64,000 nucleotides of DNA, from assembly GCF_036373705.1 (NCBI RefSeq), contig NW_027102772.1:1-64000 (forward strand). Direction: 5' to 3'. Under the pieces are notes generated by a model. That model worked only from the letters and a program-made list of their open reading frames with translations, was not told the origin of the DNA and made no database searches. This document shows positions 33,351 to 45,366 of the stretch, piece by piece. Both the position numbers and the translations under genes were made by a program. The DNA comes from Amia ocellicauda (lineage: Eukaryota; Chordata; Actinopteri; Amiiformes; Amiidae). Each line of letters begins with the position of its first letter. Positions within the stretch are counted from its first letter, which is position 1.

Positions 33351-33567
33351 TTTATACGTCTCTTGGGTAACTTCATCGTAGCTCGTAATACTCTCTTTCA
33401 GTCTGGAGGAGATATAATTGAAGAATTGTACACATACCCGGCTACTTTCAACACCCTTTGCTGCACTGATATTTTTTCCTCCATTTTTCTTTTTTCTTTT
33501 TTTTTTTGCCGGAAGTTCCGTCAATACCCTCCAGCCTTTAAGAGACATCATGCAGCCAGGCTGCTTG

Positions 33568-33685
33568 GCTTGCGGCCACACCGTCCTGAACGCGGTCGAT
33601 CTCATCAGATCTCGGAAGCTAAACGGTGCAGGGCCTCGTCAGTACTTGGATGGGTGACCTCCTGGAAATACCAGGTGCTGCAAGC
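33568..33685 (+). rRNA. 5S rRNA copy 76
   Basis: Copy 68 again (GCGGTCGATC, ACGGTGCAGGGCCTCG), 2,667 bp on. Confidence 0.8.
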
Positions 33686-33901
33686 TTTTTCGTCTCCTGG
33701 GTAACTTCATCGTAGCTTTTAATACTCTATTTCTGTCTGGAGGAGATATAATTGAAGAATTGTACACGTACCCGGCTACTTTCAACACCCTTTGCTGCAC
33801 TGATATTTTTCCCGCCATTTTTCTTTTTATTTTTTCTTTTTTCTGGAAGTTCCATCAATATCCGCCAGCCTTTAAGAGACATCATGCAACCAGGCATCTC
33901 G

Positions 33902-34019
33902 GCTTGCGGACACACAGACCTGAACGCGCCCGATCTCGTCAGATCTCGGAAACGAAACGGGGCAGGACCTGGTCAGTACTTGGATGGGAGATCTCCTGGA
34001 AATACCAGGTGCTGCCAGC
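33902..34019 (+). rRNA. 5S rRNA copy 77
   Basis: 5' half like copy 69 (GGACACACAGACC, GGAAACGAAACGG), 3' half like copy 3 (GGGAGATCTCC, GCCAGC end). Confidence 0.78.
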
Positions 34020-34236
34020 TTTTTACGTCTGCTGGGTAACTTTATCGTAGCTCTTAATACTCTCTTTCAGTCTGGAGGAGATATAATTGAAATATTGTAC
34101 ACGTACCCGGTTACTTTCAACACCCTTTGCTGCACTGATATTTTTCCCTCCATTTTTCTTTTTTCTTCATTATTTTGCTGGAAGTTCCATCAATATCCGC
34201 CAGCCTTTAAGAGACATCATGCAACCAGGCATCTCG

Positions 34237-34354
34237 GCTTGCGGACACACAGACCTGAACGCGCCCGATCTCGTCAGATCTCGGAAACGAAACGGGGCAG
34301 GACCTGGTCAGTACTTGAATGTGAGACCTCCTAGAAAAACCTGGTGCTGCAAGC
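34237..34354 (+). rRNA. 5S rRNA copy 78 (probable pseudogene)
   Basis: Copy-69 class throughout. Confidence 0.78.
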
Positions 34355-34568
34355 TTTTTACGTCTCCTGGGTAACTATATCGTAGCTCTTAATACTCTCT
34401 TTCTGTCTGGAGGAGATATAATTGAAGTATTGTACACGTACCTGGCTACTTTCAACATCCTTTGCTGCACTGATATTTTTCCCTCCGTTTTTCTTTTTTT
34501 TTTTTTTTGCTGGAAGTTCCGTCAATACCCGCCAACCATTAAGAGACATCATGCAGCCAGGCCTCTCG

Positions 34569-34686
34569 GCTTGTGTCCACACCGTCCTGAACGCGCTCGA
34601 TCTCGTCAGATCGCGTAAGCTGAACGGGGCAGGTCCTGGTCAGTACTTGGATGGGTGACCTCCTGGAAATACCAGGTGCTGCAAGC
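34569..34686 (+). rRNA. 5S rRNA copy 79
   Basis: Last copy; same class as 72 and 75. Followed by a spacer that stops at about 34,772 after GTATTGTACAC. Confidence 0.8.
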
Positions 34687-34782
34687 TTTATACGTCTCTT
34701 GGGTAACTTCATCGTAGCTCGTAATACTCTCTTTCAGTCTGGAGGAGATATAATTGAAGTATTGTACACTTTGTCTTAGGGA

Positions 34783-34888
34783 CAGTCTGGCTAGCAGTGA
34801 CTGAGTGGTTGACAGACGACAAGCATCGGAATGTACGTGCTCTGTGATGTCATAGCAGTCAGCTGAGAGAGGCTCGTGATGTCATCGC
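34783..34888 (+). repeat. Repeat F, copy 3
   Basis: Begins GTCTGGCTAGCAGTGACTGA as at position 1, ten bases after the 5S spacer ends. Followed by CTGT and CT runs (34,889-34,962). Confidence 0.85.
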
Positions 34889-34892
34889 TGAG

Positions 34893-34956
<64 letters not shown>

Positions 34957-34962
34957 TCCTCT

Positions 34963-34998
34963 CAATTCAATTCATTTGTATTGTCAAAGCAATTGGAC

Positions 34999-35035
<37 letters not shown>

Positions 35036-35348
35036 CATACATATATACATCTATACATGCTAGAAAGTCATTACAATGTTATCTTAAAGGCTAACTAAGC
35101 AGAACATATATCATTATAGAACAGAGTTCATAGGTCAACACATGGTTTTAGGGAACAGGCACGTAGGTCATACCGTTTGACAATGTCTCCAAGGTTCTCA
35201 TCGTAAATAACAAACAGAAATCAAACTATCTTCTGGGCTGACCTTCTAGCTTGACCGTATCTTTCTTAAGTATACAAGAGAGAAAAACAGGTGTAAGAAA
35301 ATAATTTCTAATTTTCCTTCTACACATATATACATACATACATACATA
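34963..35348 (-). mobile_element. LINE-B 3' end, interrupted by an LTR
   Basis: Same 3' end as 271-775, with a TA/CATA microsatellite at 35,005-35,060. It stops at its second CATA run where the LTR starts; the copy at 271-775 continues there without the LTR. Confidence 0.78.
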
Positions 35349-37161
35349 TGTAGCGTTATGTTGGGTGTATTTTGATAAGAGCATTTGGGCTCTGAGCTGA
35401 AGCACTGATCTAAAGAAGACCTCTCCCCCCCCAAAGTTATCAGATTTCCTTAGCTCATCAGCTTGGAACTGGTTTGCATCAAAGTGACAGTTTTGGGGAG
35501 GATGGCACCGAGAAGAGGCCAAATAGTTTGGAATTCTGCTATGAGATGTCTGGAGAAAGGGGCCTGTAGGTGATAAAAACTCTTTGAAGTGGATGAGAGC
35601 CGAAATCCCGACATAGAGCTACGAACCCAGGCCAACCGGCATTTCCAAAAGATGGCATGGATTGACATCAGTCATAAATAAAGCCTCCCTCCAATAGGAC
35701 ACTTGGGGCTGAAACCGAAATCGAATCTCAAGAACTCAGGGACCAATCACCTACTGATCTGACAGACTATAAGGAACAGCGGACAGTCTTTCTCTCTCTC
35801 TCTCTCTCACCTGAACCAGAATCTCGCTGCCACAGCTCAACCTGTAGCTCTGTTGCCAGAACCGGAATCAGAAACCAACCAAGTCTTTGCCGGCAACAGA
35901 AGAGTTAAACTGGGAGAAGGAGATTGAGCGAAGAATTATTTTAAAGGACTTTATTAAATAAATAACTTCACAGACCCACCTGATCAGTGGAGTTTTACAG
36001 CTGGACAATTGACTAAGTCGACTGAATACGAAAGTGTCAGTCACTTAAATAGCTATTTGAGTCTTAAGAAACTTGACCCTTGGAATAAACAGGGCCCTGC
36101 TTTCCTCAAAGACTTTGTCTTCAAGTAACTACGGTGGAACCCTGCTTACAAAGAAGATTTTGTGCACTACCTTGGAGCCTTCAAACCAGTGGAAAATCTG
36201 TTTGGAAAAGACTCTACATTCGCGAAACCCCAACTTCCAGGTGCATCGACTGAGTGGAAGTTCTTGGACAAAGCCGAACCGGACTGCCTTTGTTCCAAAC
36301 CACACGGACCTCGTGCCGTGTGCTGTTATCTGAGCCCGAAGCCAGAGAGGCCTCTCTGCGACGAAGTTCACATAAGTTTAACAGTTTGGAGTTCATGATT
36401 CATGACATTTGAGAAATCAATTAGAAATGTTAATCTGTGATTCATAACTCTAGAATGTGTAATATCATTTAGTTTTCTTAAATATAAATGTGTGTTGCAT
36501 TCAACTGTTTTGTTGATAATTTTAGAAATAAAATCTGACAACGCCGAGAAATATCTTCTCATTCCTGTTTAACTGTTTAGTCTGAAATTGACACAAGTTA
36601 ATAGACACCAGATTATAGGTGGCCCTGCCTATCCTTAATCATTGAATAATAATCAGTTAAGGGAAATTGTGGTAACAAGTAATGATAGGATCTTTCTCTC
36701 CACCTAAACGTTAATGAGACTGATATATATATAACGAGAAGTTACCTGACATAAATACTAACCTGCGTAGTTATTGAATGTCTGACTAACAATACTAATG
36801 AGAGACTCACCTTCGTCTTACTAACCGGTATTGTAGTCAATGTGTTTATAACCTTTTTTGTTTAATGATTTGTGTGTTATCATATGCGATCCCATGGTCT
36901 TTGATTTGGTCACGGAAGTGATTTGTCTTTGATTTGTTGATCTAGAGTTGAATTTTAATTAGTTTTTCCCTTTTGTATAATTAGTGTAGTGCTACATTTA
37001 GTCTTTGTTTTTGAATAAATTTGACAATTTATATCTTTGGAATTGGTGTCTGCATCCAATTATTACAGAAAATGAGTTCTACAAGATTCCAGGATTCGTG
37101 ATAAGGTGATACTATAAATTCACTTCTTTAATTGAATTTTATAAGTGTACCTTACGCTACA
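35349..37161. mobile_element. Long LTR of an endogenous retrovirus fossil
   Basis: About 1.8 kb bounded by perfect inverted ends TGTAGCG and CGCTACA, inserted in a CATA run. It contains AATAAA motifs and a CTATAAGG box on the plus strand. The adjacent integrase relic lies on the minus strand, which would make this the 3' LTR of a minus-oriented element; LTR orientation itself is not settled. A partial inverted copy lies at 43,279-44,803. Confidence 0.7.
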
Positions 37162-37389
37162 CCTTTGACCACCACGTCTTCCTCCTCCCACTGCTTGACC
37201 TCTATTGTGACCTGGATCACCTGCCGGCTCCATGTTATCGCTGTGTTGTTGAGGTGGATAGCACGCATTTCACTCGATACTCGTACCACAATGTGAAATC
37301 AATCATCAATAACCAGTTGGCAGTATTGGAAAAGCAATTACAAGGGCCTGCATACATACAGTAATGTCAAATCTGATGTGGAAGAACAA

Positions 37390-38470
37390 TTCCTTTATCC
37401 CTCTGTTCTCCACCAGGGTTGTGCTGATCGCCTCGATTGGCAAGTTTGCAGTGTGAGGAGTGGATCCATGTCGTCGTTCCTAGGCACTTCACAGCTGTGT
37501 GGGTGGTCAGGAGCACCTGGTAGGGCCCTGTCCACCTGGGCTGTTGGGAGGACTTTCTCTTGTGTGCTTTGATATACACAGTCATCTTGCTGGAAGGGGT
37601 GGTAAACCTGCTGGGATGGTTCAGTCTGGGCGGCTTTCATCTGTGAATGGACAGCTTCGAAAGCACGTGTTAGTCCCATACAAAAAGACAACATAGCATC
37701 ATCCATCAAGTGGATGTCCATTTCCCTTACAGACAATGGAGGAGTGATGGAGAGTCTCATAAGTCATCCCATAATAATCTCACACGGAGAAAGACCTGTT
37801 TTTCTCAATTTGCTGACGATTTCATTGTCATTAGGACTATAGGAAGGGGATCTGGACGTTTGAGTCCTGTTTGTTTGCATATATTAGACAGCTTATTCTT
37901 TAATATCCCATTTTGTTTCTCCACTGCTCCAGCTGACTGAGCCTGATGGGGCAGTGAAAATGTTGTTTACCTCGCAGGGCTTTGCATAGTTCCTGCACTA
38001 TTGTCCCAGTGAAGTGAGTGTTCCTATCACTGGAAATTTCCCTGGAATGCGAAATCTACATATAACATCCCTTAACTGTATTTTTGCTACTTTTACTACT
38101 TCAGCCTTCCTACGGGATAGGCTTCAACCCATTTAGAACACCTATATATTATTACAAGTATATATTCATATCCACAACATTTAAGCTTTTGAACACAATC
38201 TATTTGCATATTGCAGGATTATGAGCTTGACAAATGTGGCAAGTTCTACAATATTGCTAAGCTGTTACTATAAAACCTGGGGCAAACCAATTTAAAAGAC
38301 TGATGCACACATCCCCCCTTTGCCCGTGTGGCCAACACCATGCGCCACATGGGCAAACCAGGGAAAGAGTGCCTGTGAGGCAACCAATGCATTAGCAAAT
38401 GTTTGAGCTCTCTTATGGAAGGTGCAGTGGCCAGTTGCAATTTCCTGGAGCTTTTACAGTGCATCTCAAA
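37390..38470 (-). mobile_element. Retroviral pol (integrase) fossil, class I (gamma/epsilon-like)
   Basis: The minus strand shows, in order, an integrase zinc-binding-like stretch (CHICQAHNP), core-domain remnants, and a C-terminal GPY-type segment (RWTGPYQVLLTT, then WIHSSHCK), which is typical of gammaretrovirus-like integrases. The element is broken, with many breaks, and I see no env between it and the LTR. It is old. Confidence 0.75.
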
Positions 38471-39570
38471 TTAAATTTCATCCAGCCCCAGGTCATAAAA
38501 GTCAAACCCTAGTTACGACATACATAACACATACATTTTGTTGCTTCAAAGAGAATACAAAAGTCAGCAAAACATTCTTTTTTACAAATTCAGTTTGTAA
38601 ACTGTATTGTACATATATTTGTTGCGTTTTGATTTATAAACATTATACATTGTACAAATCTTAAGTGAAGGGCAATGGACTGATTCTGACTTCATGGCTG
38701 TCATTCTATTCATTTGAATAATGTGACATCTCCACTAATAGTACATTATAAATTAAACTATCAATAGAAGAATATGTGCTACTGCGGACGTCATCTGAGC
38801 AGTTTCACAATATATTGTAGATTCCTATAATCTGGAAAACCTTTAATTATAGTATTTTAACTTATTTCTCCACTGAGTCAAGCATCACTTCAGCGTAGTG
38901 GACCTCAGCATTGGTCTGTTCAAGTTGCTGTGAGGCTGTCTTTAAAGCCGCGCCCTCGGCCTACTGTGTCTCAACAAGAACACCAGCATCTTCTCCATAT
39001 GGGTCAGACATCGGTTCCTTCAGGACACGATTCATAATATGCATATCTGCCATGTGGAATAAATCAGTCTGAAGACACAATGTGTGGTTCACACAACATC
39101 AGAGATCGTCCTTATAAAAGGCATCTCTATCACATTAGTTGACATTCGCACAATCTATAAGGTTTCTAGTAAAGGGACAATTCAAAATAATAATAATCTT
39201 GATTCCAATTTATCTCATTTATCAAATTATTTCAGTACAGCACTCAGCTGTCGTCAGCAGCATCATATCTCCTGTGTTTATTGAATCAGCTTTACTTCCT
39301 AGTGTAGATACTCTTTTTGTGTGGAGTTGTCAAAGTTTCAAAACAATGTGCTTATCTTTGTCCTTTTATCTAACTTAAATACCTGAGAACATTACAATAA
39401 CTATTACAGCAGCTCCTTCAACACCATAGTTAATAGTAGTTGGGTAAATGATGGCAGTTATTAATCTTTGTTTCTCAATTCATTTTTTACCAATAAACCA
39501 TAATTTGAAATTATTTCCATACTCCTATTATTCCTATTTTCATTATTATTAGTTTTATGCGGTTGTCATC
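38471..39570. other. No gene seen
   Basis: AT-rich sequence with only short chance reading frames. It may be further decayed retroviral sequence, but no motif supports that. Confidence 0.5.
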
Positions 39571-39717
39571 TAGTATGTGATGTATTCGTCTGTATCAACA
39601 TCAATATTATTATCATTATTAATACAAGCAGTGTAAATTACCATTCATTACACTCTTGCTCTGTTTGTAATAAGTTATGAACCCTTACACGTACTTACAG
39701 TCTCTGCCTTGTCTCTG

Positions 39718-39759
<42 letters not shown>

Positions 39760-40620
39760 TCAGGCTGCTTGTCTGCTCAGGCGAACAGGGGGAGCAGAGG
39801 AGCACATACGGCCCTTGCCCCCTGCCCCCCTCTTCCTAATTGATAGGGTATTTCTGTTTGTGAAAGGACTATTTCCAAACAGTTTTATAACTTGCCATGA
39901 CTATGTTTCATTAAATTAGTTATGTTACACCTTTAGTTATACCTGTAGTAACTTCATTATTTTCCCTCATATTCCAGTCAATCACCATCAGAGTCTCTCG
40001 TGGCAGTACATTTGTCTCACACAGAACAAACTCTCCTTTCTCAACCGCTTTCAATTTTGGATAACATCGCACTGCATCCCAACAGCTGTTCTTTCTCCTA
40101 TTCCTAATTTCTTACAAGAAAATGCAAGTTATATTTGATCGATTTGTATTATTACTATTTATATACATTTCACTACATTATTGTAGTTAATGAATGTATT
40201 TAATCTTTGGAAAATAAGCCTTTTCATTGATCTCAATAATGATGTCCAGGTACTTCAGGAAAGCACATTTTCAAAAAATGTGTCCAGTCAATGATTTCCC
40301 CAACTAAGAACCTGCGTGGGCACTAAGACTGTCCTCCTGCGCGGCTCATGTCTTTATTGTGTCACTTCCTCCTATTGAAGTCCAATCTACACCAGTACAG
40401 GTTCAGAAGAACTGTTCCCGAATCCAGATTGAACTGATCAATAGTTAATTTCTTACCTACACATTGTATTTAGGGATCTATTACTAGGGATTTAAAAACT
40501 CTTCATTGTGGAACTCATAGCTTCCAAATGAGCACATCGTTAATTTCCTGGAGTATCTGGTTATCTATTTATCAATATGTAAGAAACCTTCACCGAATGT
40601 TTGTGGTTGCCTCGGATTCC
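39571..40620 (+). repeat. Dispersed repeat R, copy 1
   Basis: A diverged inverted counterpart lies at 55,041-55,990. Shared blocks include CCTAATTGATAGGGTATTTC and CCTGGAGTATCTGGTTATCT. This copy contains a (CT)n run at 39,721-39,756. Family unknown; no coding signal. Confidence 0.65.
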
Positions 40621-42895
40621 TATTTCTAAATTTGGCTCTAATTCCATTTCTAACATGTTACTTTTAACTTCTGTATTCGTAAGACCTATTTAAATAACTT
40701 AATTTTGTATTATTATTTCTGTTTGCAATAGCATTCTGTGTACAGTTAAATGCTGACTTTCTTGTAGGTCTGTTATTACAACATATTTAACTGGCGTTTT
40801 TTAGCTATCATTCTGTAACTATTTGTGACTTATGACTCTCTTAGTCATATTCTGGACTATACAGTACATGAAAAAGTCAAAATATGGACATTTACCTTGC
40901 GCAAACTGAAAACGTACAAACATACAAAGAGACACATATTAATGTATATCCATAGTAAATTCAGATACCATGGTTTTGGTTGGCATGTTATATTGACCTG
41001 CAGTGTCTCAAACTACCCTTATTTATTACTTATCTAGTAATTTTCCTTCAGTATCTTGAGGACTGTCATTTATACTGAAAAACATATATATATATATATT
41101 TTTAATTTGTCTTCGGGGCATTCAGATTGAATTATGCCTGTTGTCTTTTCTTTCTTTTCTCTAACAAATGTTTTAAGATAGCTAGCTTTGGTTTCTCATT
41201 TCTTAATGCTTTGTATTCCTATTTTGCAAAACCGTTTTTAGGTGCTCAAGTCTATCTGAATCAAAAGTCCCATCTTTTGGAAACCTTAATTTTCTGTCAC
41301 CTATTGTCCAGTCAAACGCACCGCTTCACTCCATAGTTATCATACATGTACCTTACATGTGTACCTTTAAGTGGCGGGTCGCCCGTCTTACTAGAGCTGT
41401 TCCCACACAGTAACACGTTTTCCCATTTTCTATGTATCGTTTTGTACACAACAACCAAGGCGTGCAAGCCCGCAAAATAACAATAAACGACAGGGGAGAA
41501 AACATAGCAAAAAACAAGAAAACACAAATAATACTAAATCCTATATAGGAATAACAACAAACATGCTTTTCAATGTTTGCATTTATAGAACTTGTATATA
41601 ACTTAATGACTTTTCTTCATTTACCATAAACACTATAAACTTCTATAAACTATAAACACGTTATTTTATATTATTACCGGCGTATCAGATATTGAACAAT
41701 TAATTAGCGCTCCTTTTTTTTTTTTTTTTTCTAATAGTAGGTCAAACCCACTTAAGCCTGCGGGAACCCAGACAGGAAAACACAGTCCTGTTCCTTCACA
41801 AACAAGAAGACACAGTCAAGTCTATGGTAACCCTAAGAAACCATGCTCCTCGGTTATTGGTGTCAATGGATCTCATTATCCTGAAACTTTCATGATCGAA
41901 ACATGGAATACTGTTTGTCAGTTTCCATAAAACTATGCATTAAGAGTAATGCAACAGTCACTTATCATTTTGAGCAGCTGTATCAATTGATAGTTAGATC
42001 TCTGTAATGAAATGAATAGACAGTGATCTCAGATGTAATGTGTGAATTGCATTTTGAAATGGTAATACTTTGATGTAAGTTGTGTCATTTTAGTTCAATG
42101 AACAAATGATCTGAGGTTGATGTGTATTGTATCCAAGCAATTGTAAAAAAGTGTTAGAGTTTTGAAAAATGTGCATTTTGATCATCGGGTGTGAGTTTAG
42201 TGTCTAGAGTTTTGAAAAATGACATCAAGGTTCTGAAATGAGTGCCAAAGTGATTGTGAAAAAGTGTAATATCAGGGGACAGTGGCTATTAGTGATCTGG
42301 CCTTCCGTGGCCTCTGTATTAATGTAACAGGTCACATTGTATGTGTACACTGATACTTGATAGTATAATATAGTACAAGTAAAAAACATACATAGGTATC
42401 ATAGAAGTATTTTGCAGAAATGATTATGGATAGTTATCAAAATGGAGAGGAAATGCTAAATCCAGTCTCCCCAGGCTGAGCTTCTATTGCTGCACCTGCT
42501 AAGTGGCTGCTGGCCCCACTATATGGATAGAGCCACACCAAGTACAAGAGTCTCCCCATTGCTATTTATATCTCCCTATCCAGTCTTCTGTAGGTGTCAG
42601 GGTGGGGTGCCTATTCCCCTGCATGCTTTGAAACCTATAGCACCAGGGACGCACACTTGGGATCCGGTTCCTCTGCCCCTCACATACACATGAGGAATCC
42701 TAGGTGCTCAATACGTCATACTGTCTCGTTCATCTCATGTGTAAACTATGGACAAATACATGACTAAACGTGTTTAGTTGCTTTTCCCAGAATGCTTTGC
42801 GCCACGATATGCAAATAACGGGGACTATGATTGGCTCCCTGACATTACCCACACTGCGACTGATGCTACCCATTTCACTACCCAACAAAGACCCA
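40621..42895. other. No gene seen
   Basis: AT-rich non-coding sequence with a T18 tract near 41,715 and a short direct repeat (AGAGTTTTGAAAAATG at about 42,159 and 42,207). I cannot support any gene. Confidence 0.5.
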
Positions 42896-42973
42896 TAATA
42901 TGCGTGTGTCTGTCTGTCTGTCTGTCTGTCTGTGTGTGAAAGTGTGTGTGTGTCTGTCTGTCTGTCTGTCATG

Positions 42974-43020
42974 TAACTTGCACATCTGTGAGGGCACCAC
43001 TAATGCCGAAAGAGATGTAC
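42974..43020 (+). mobile_element. Tc1-like transposase fragment
   Basis: Forty-seven bases encode HICEGTTNAERD, matching the conserved ICEGT(I)NAERY stretch of Tc1-like transposases. Too short to place in a family. A TCTG microsatellite (42,905-42,970) precedes it. Confidence 0.5.
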
Positions 43021-43029
43021 ACATATTGT

Positions 43030-43107
43030 TTATTTTCCATATATATGTATGTATGTATGTATGCATGTCCAATTGCTTTGACAATACAAATGAATTGAAT
43101 TGAGAGG

Positions 43108-43147
<40 letters not shown>

Positions 43148-43151
43148 GAGA

Positions 43152-43190
<39 letters not shown>

Positions 43191-43207
43191 AGCCAGCCAG
43201 CCAGCCA
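43030..43207 (+). mobile_element. LINE-B 3' end and compound microsatellite
   Basis: A TATG run, the LINE-B 3' end ending near 43,103, then GA, GACA, CA and GCCA runs: the same composite as at 112-330 in reverse orientation. Confidence 0.75.
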
Positions 43208-43276
43208 GCTCAGCGATGACATGACGAGCCTCTCTCAGCTTACTGCTATGACAGCACAGAGCACGTACATTCCGTT
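43208..43276 (-). repeat. Repeat F, partial inverted copy
   Basis: Matches F up to the ACATTCCG block and is then joined to the truncated LTR. Confidence 0.8.
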
Positions 43277-43278
43277 TA

Positions 43279-44803
43279 ACAAATCGTTAAACAAAAAAGG
43301 TTATAAACACATTGACTACAATACCGGTTAGTAAGACGAAGGTGAGTCTCTCGTTAGTATTATTAGTCAGACATTAAATAACTACGCAGGTTCGTTTTTA
43401 TGTCGGGTAACTTCTCGTTATATATATATCAGTCTCATTTACGTTTAGGTGCCGAGAAAGATCCTATTTGTTACCACAATTTCCCTTAACTGATTATTAT
43501 TCAATGATTAAGGATAGGCAGGGCCACCAATAATCTAATGTCTATTAACTTGTGTCAATTTCAGACTAAACAGTTAAACAGGAATGAGAAGATATTTCTC
43601 GGGGTTGACAGATTTTATTTCTAAAATTATCAACAAAACAGTTTAATGCAACACACATTTATATTTAAGAAAACTAAATGATATTACACATTCTAGAGTT
43701 ATGAATCACAGATTAACATTTCTAATTGATTTCTCAAATGTCATGAATCACAAACTCCAAACTGTTAAACTTATGTGAACTTCGTCGCAGAGAGGCCTCT
43801 CTGCCTTCGGGCTCAGATAACAGCACTCGGCACGAGGTCCGTGTGGTTTGGAACAAAGGCAGTCCGGTTCGGCTTTGTCCAAGAACTTCCACTCAGTCGA
43901 TGCACCTGTAAGTTGGGGTTTCGGGAATGTAGAGTCTTTTCCAAACAGATTTTCCACTGGTTTGAATGCTCCAAGGTTGTGCACAAAATCTTCTTTGTAA
44001 GCAGGGTTCCACCGTAGTTACTTGAAGACAAAGTCTTTGAGGAAAGCAGGGCCCTGTTTATTCCAAGGGTCAAGTTTCTTAAGACTCAAATAGCTATTTA
44101 AGTGACTGACACTTTCGTATTCAGTCGACTTAGTCAATTGTCCAGCTGTAAAACTCCACTGATCAGGTGGGTCTGTAAAGTTATTTATTTAATAAAGTCC
44201 TTTAAAAGAATTCTTCGTACGGCTCAATCTCCTTCTCCCAGTTTAACTCTTCTGTTGCCGGCAAAGACTTGGTTGGTTTCTGATTCCGGTTCTGGCAACA
44301 GAGCTACAGGTTGAGCTGTGGCAGCGAGTTTCTGGTTCAGGTGAGAGAAAGAGAGAGAGAAAGACTGTCCGCTGTTCCTTAAAGTCTGTCAGATCAGTAG
44401 GTGATTGGTCCCTGAGTTCTTGAGATTGGATTTCGGTTTCAGCCCCCAGTGTCCTATTGGAGGGGGGCTTGATTTATGACTGATGTCAATCCATGCCATC
44501 TTTTGGAAATGCCGGTTGGCCCGGGTTCGTAGCTCTATGTCGGGATTTCGGCTCTCGTCCACTTCAAAGAGTTTTTATCACCTACAGGCCCCTTTCTCCA
44601 GACATCTCATAGCAGAATTCCAAACTATTTGGCCTCTTCTCGGTGCCATCCTCCCCAAAACTGTCACGTTGATGCAAACCAGTTCCAAGCTGATGAGCTA
44701 AGGAAATCTGATAACTTTGGGGGGGGGAGAGGTCTTCTTTAGATCCGTGCTTCAGCTCAGAGCCCAAATGCTCTTATCCAAATACACCCAACATAACGCT
44801 ACA
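43279..44803. mobile_element. Partial LTR, inverted copy of 35,349-36,873
   Basis: Ends in AACGCTACA at 44,803, the complement of the other LTR's TGTAGCG end. The opposite 0.29 kb is missing. Fossil; truncated. Confidence 0.75.
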
Positions 44804-45116
44804 TATGTATGTATGTATGTATATATGTGTAGAAGGAAAATTAGAAATTATTTTCTTACACCTGTTTTTCTCTCTTGTATACTTAAGAAAGATACGGTCA
44901 AACTAGAAGATCAGCCCAGAAGATAGTTTGATTTCTGTTTGTTATTTACGATGAGAACCTTGGAGACAATGTCAAACGGTATGACCTACGAGCCTGTTCC
45001 CTAAAACCATGTGTTGACCTATGAACTCTGTTCTATAATGATATATGTTCTGCTTAGTTAGCCTTTAAGATAACATAGTAATGACTTTCTAGCATGTATG
45101 GATGTTTGTATGTATG

Positions 45117-45167
<51 letters not shown>

Positions 45168-45204
45168 CCAATTGCTTTGACAATACAAATGAATTGAATT
45201 GAGA

Positions 45205-45256
<52 letters not shown>
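44804..45256 (+). mobile_element. LINE-B 3' end with TA/TATG and GA/GACA microsatellites
   Basis: Reverse-oriented counterpart of 34,889-35,348. The LINE end falls near 45,202. Confidence 0.78.
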
Positions 45257-45257
<1 letters not shown>

Positions 45258-45366
45258 CTCAGCGATGACATCACGAGCCTCTCTCAGCTGACTGCTATGA
45301 CATCACAGAGCACGTACATTCCGTTGCTTGCCGTCTGTCAACCACTCAGTCACTGCTAGCCAGACT
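45257..45366 (-). repeat. Repeat F, inverted copy
   Basis: Full-length inverted F, ending in CTAGCCAGAC. Confidence 0.85.

Larger units (their letters stand above)
31400..33360 (+). repeat. Higher-order repeat: units 70-72 repeated as 73-75, offset about 1,000 bp
   Basis: Three diverged units recur in order at 999-1,000 bp. Copies 68-69 recur further on as 76-77 (2,667 bp). Confidence 0.85.
8175..34772 (+). repeat. 5S rRNA gene array, 79 head-to-tail units
   Basis: All units are plus-oriented, with gene starts 325-344 bp apart and no skipped unit. Each unit has a 117-118-bp coding copy, a T4-T6 terminator directly after it, and a spacer of about 215 bp. The spacer contains ACTTCATCGTAGCTCTTAAT, GATATAATTGAAG, a T-rich tract of about 10-30 bp, and TTTAA about 31 bp before the gene. 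The array begins and ends inside a spacer. Copies differ by point changes that travel in blocks (higher-order repeats). Compared with the usual vertebrate 5S, the A-box to IE stretch reads GCTAAACGGGGCAGGGCC instead of GCTAAGCAGGGTCGGGCC in almost all units, so this is a divergent 5S class. Confidence 0.97.
34783..36873 (+). repeat. Left arm of a 2.1-kb inverted duplication
   Basis: Holds F, microsatellite, LINE-B 3' end and most of an LTR. The reverse complement lies at 43,279-45,370 with the same boundaries between parts. Because flank and LTR are both copied, this is an inverted segmental duplication and not two independent insertions. Confidence 0.85.

Noticed and set aside
8340-34700. 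Many open frames of 60-280 codons on both strands within the array
   Set aside because: They run through 5S genes and T-tracts, repeat with the unit, and shift with T-tract length. They are by-products of the rDNA sequence.
8175-34772. 5S array as a cluster of 5S-derived SINEs (SINE3-like)
   Set aside because: Units are head-to-tail at one period with no target duplications, tRNA-like tails or LINE-derived tails.
8175-34772. CRISPR-like regular repeats
   Set aside because: Repeat and spacer are both conserved, the period is about 335 bp, and the context is eukaryotic.
36073-36400. Frames of 80-86 codons in both LTR copies (also 43,748-44,073)
   Set aside because: They lie inside the LTR, occur on both strands, and show no known domain.
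43279-44803. Second LTR as the 5' LTR of the integrase-bearing element
   Set aside because: It is in the opposite orientation to 35,349-37,161 and shares flanking LINE-B and F, so it is part of an inverted duplication.
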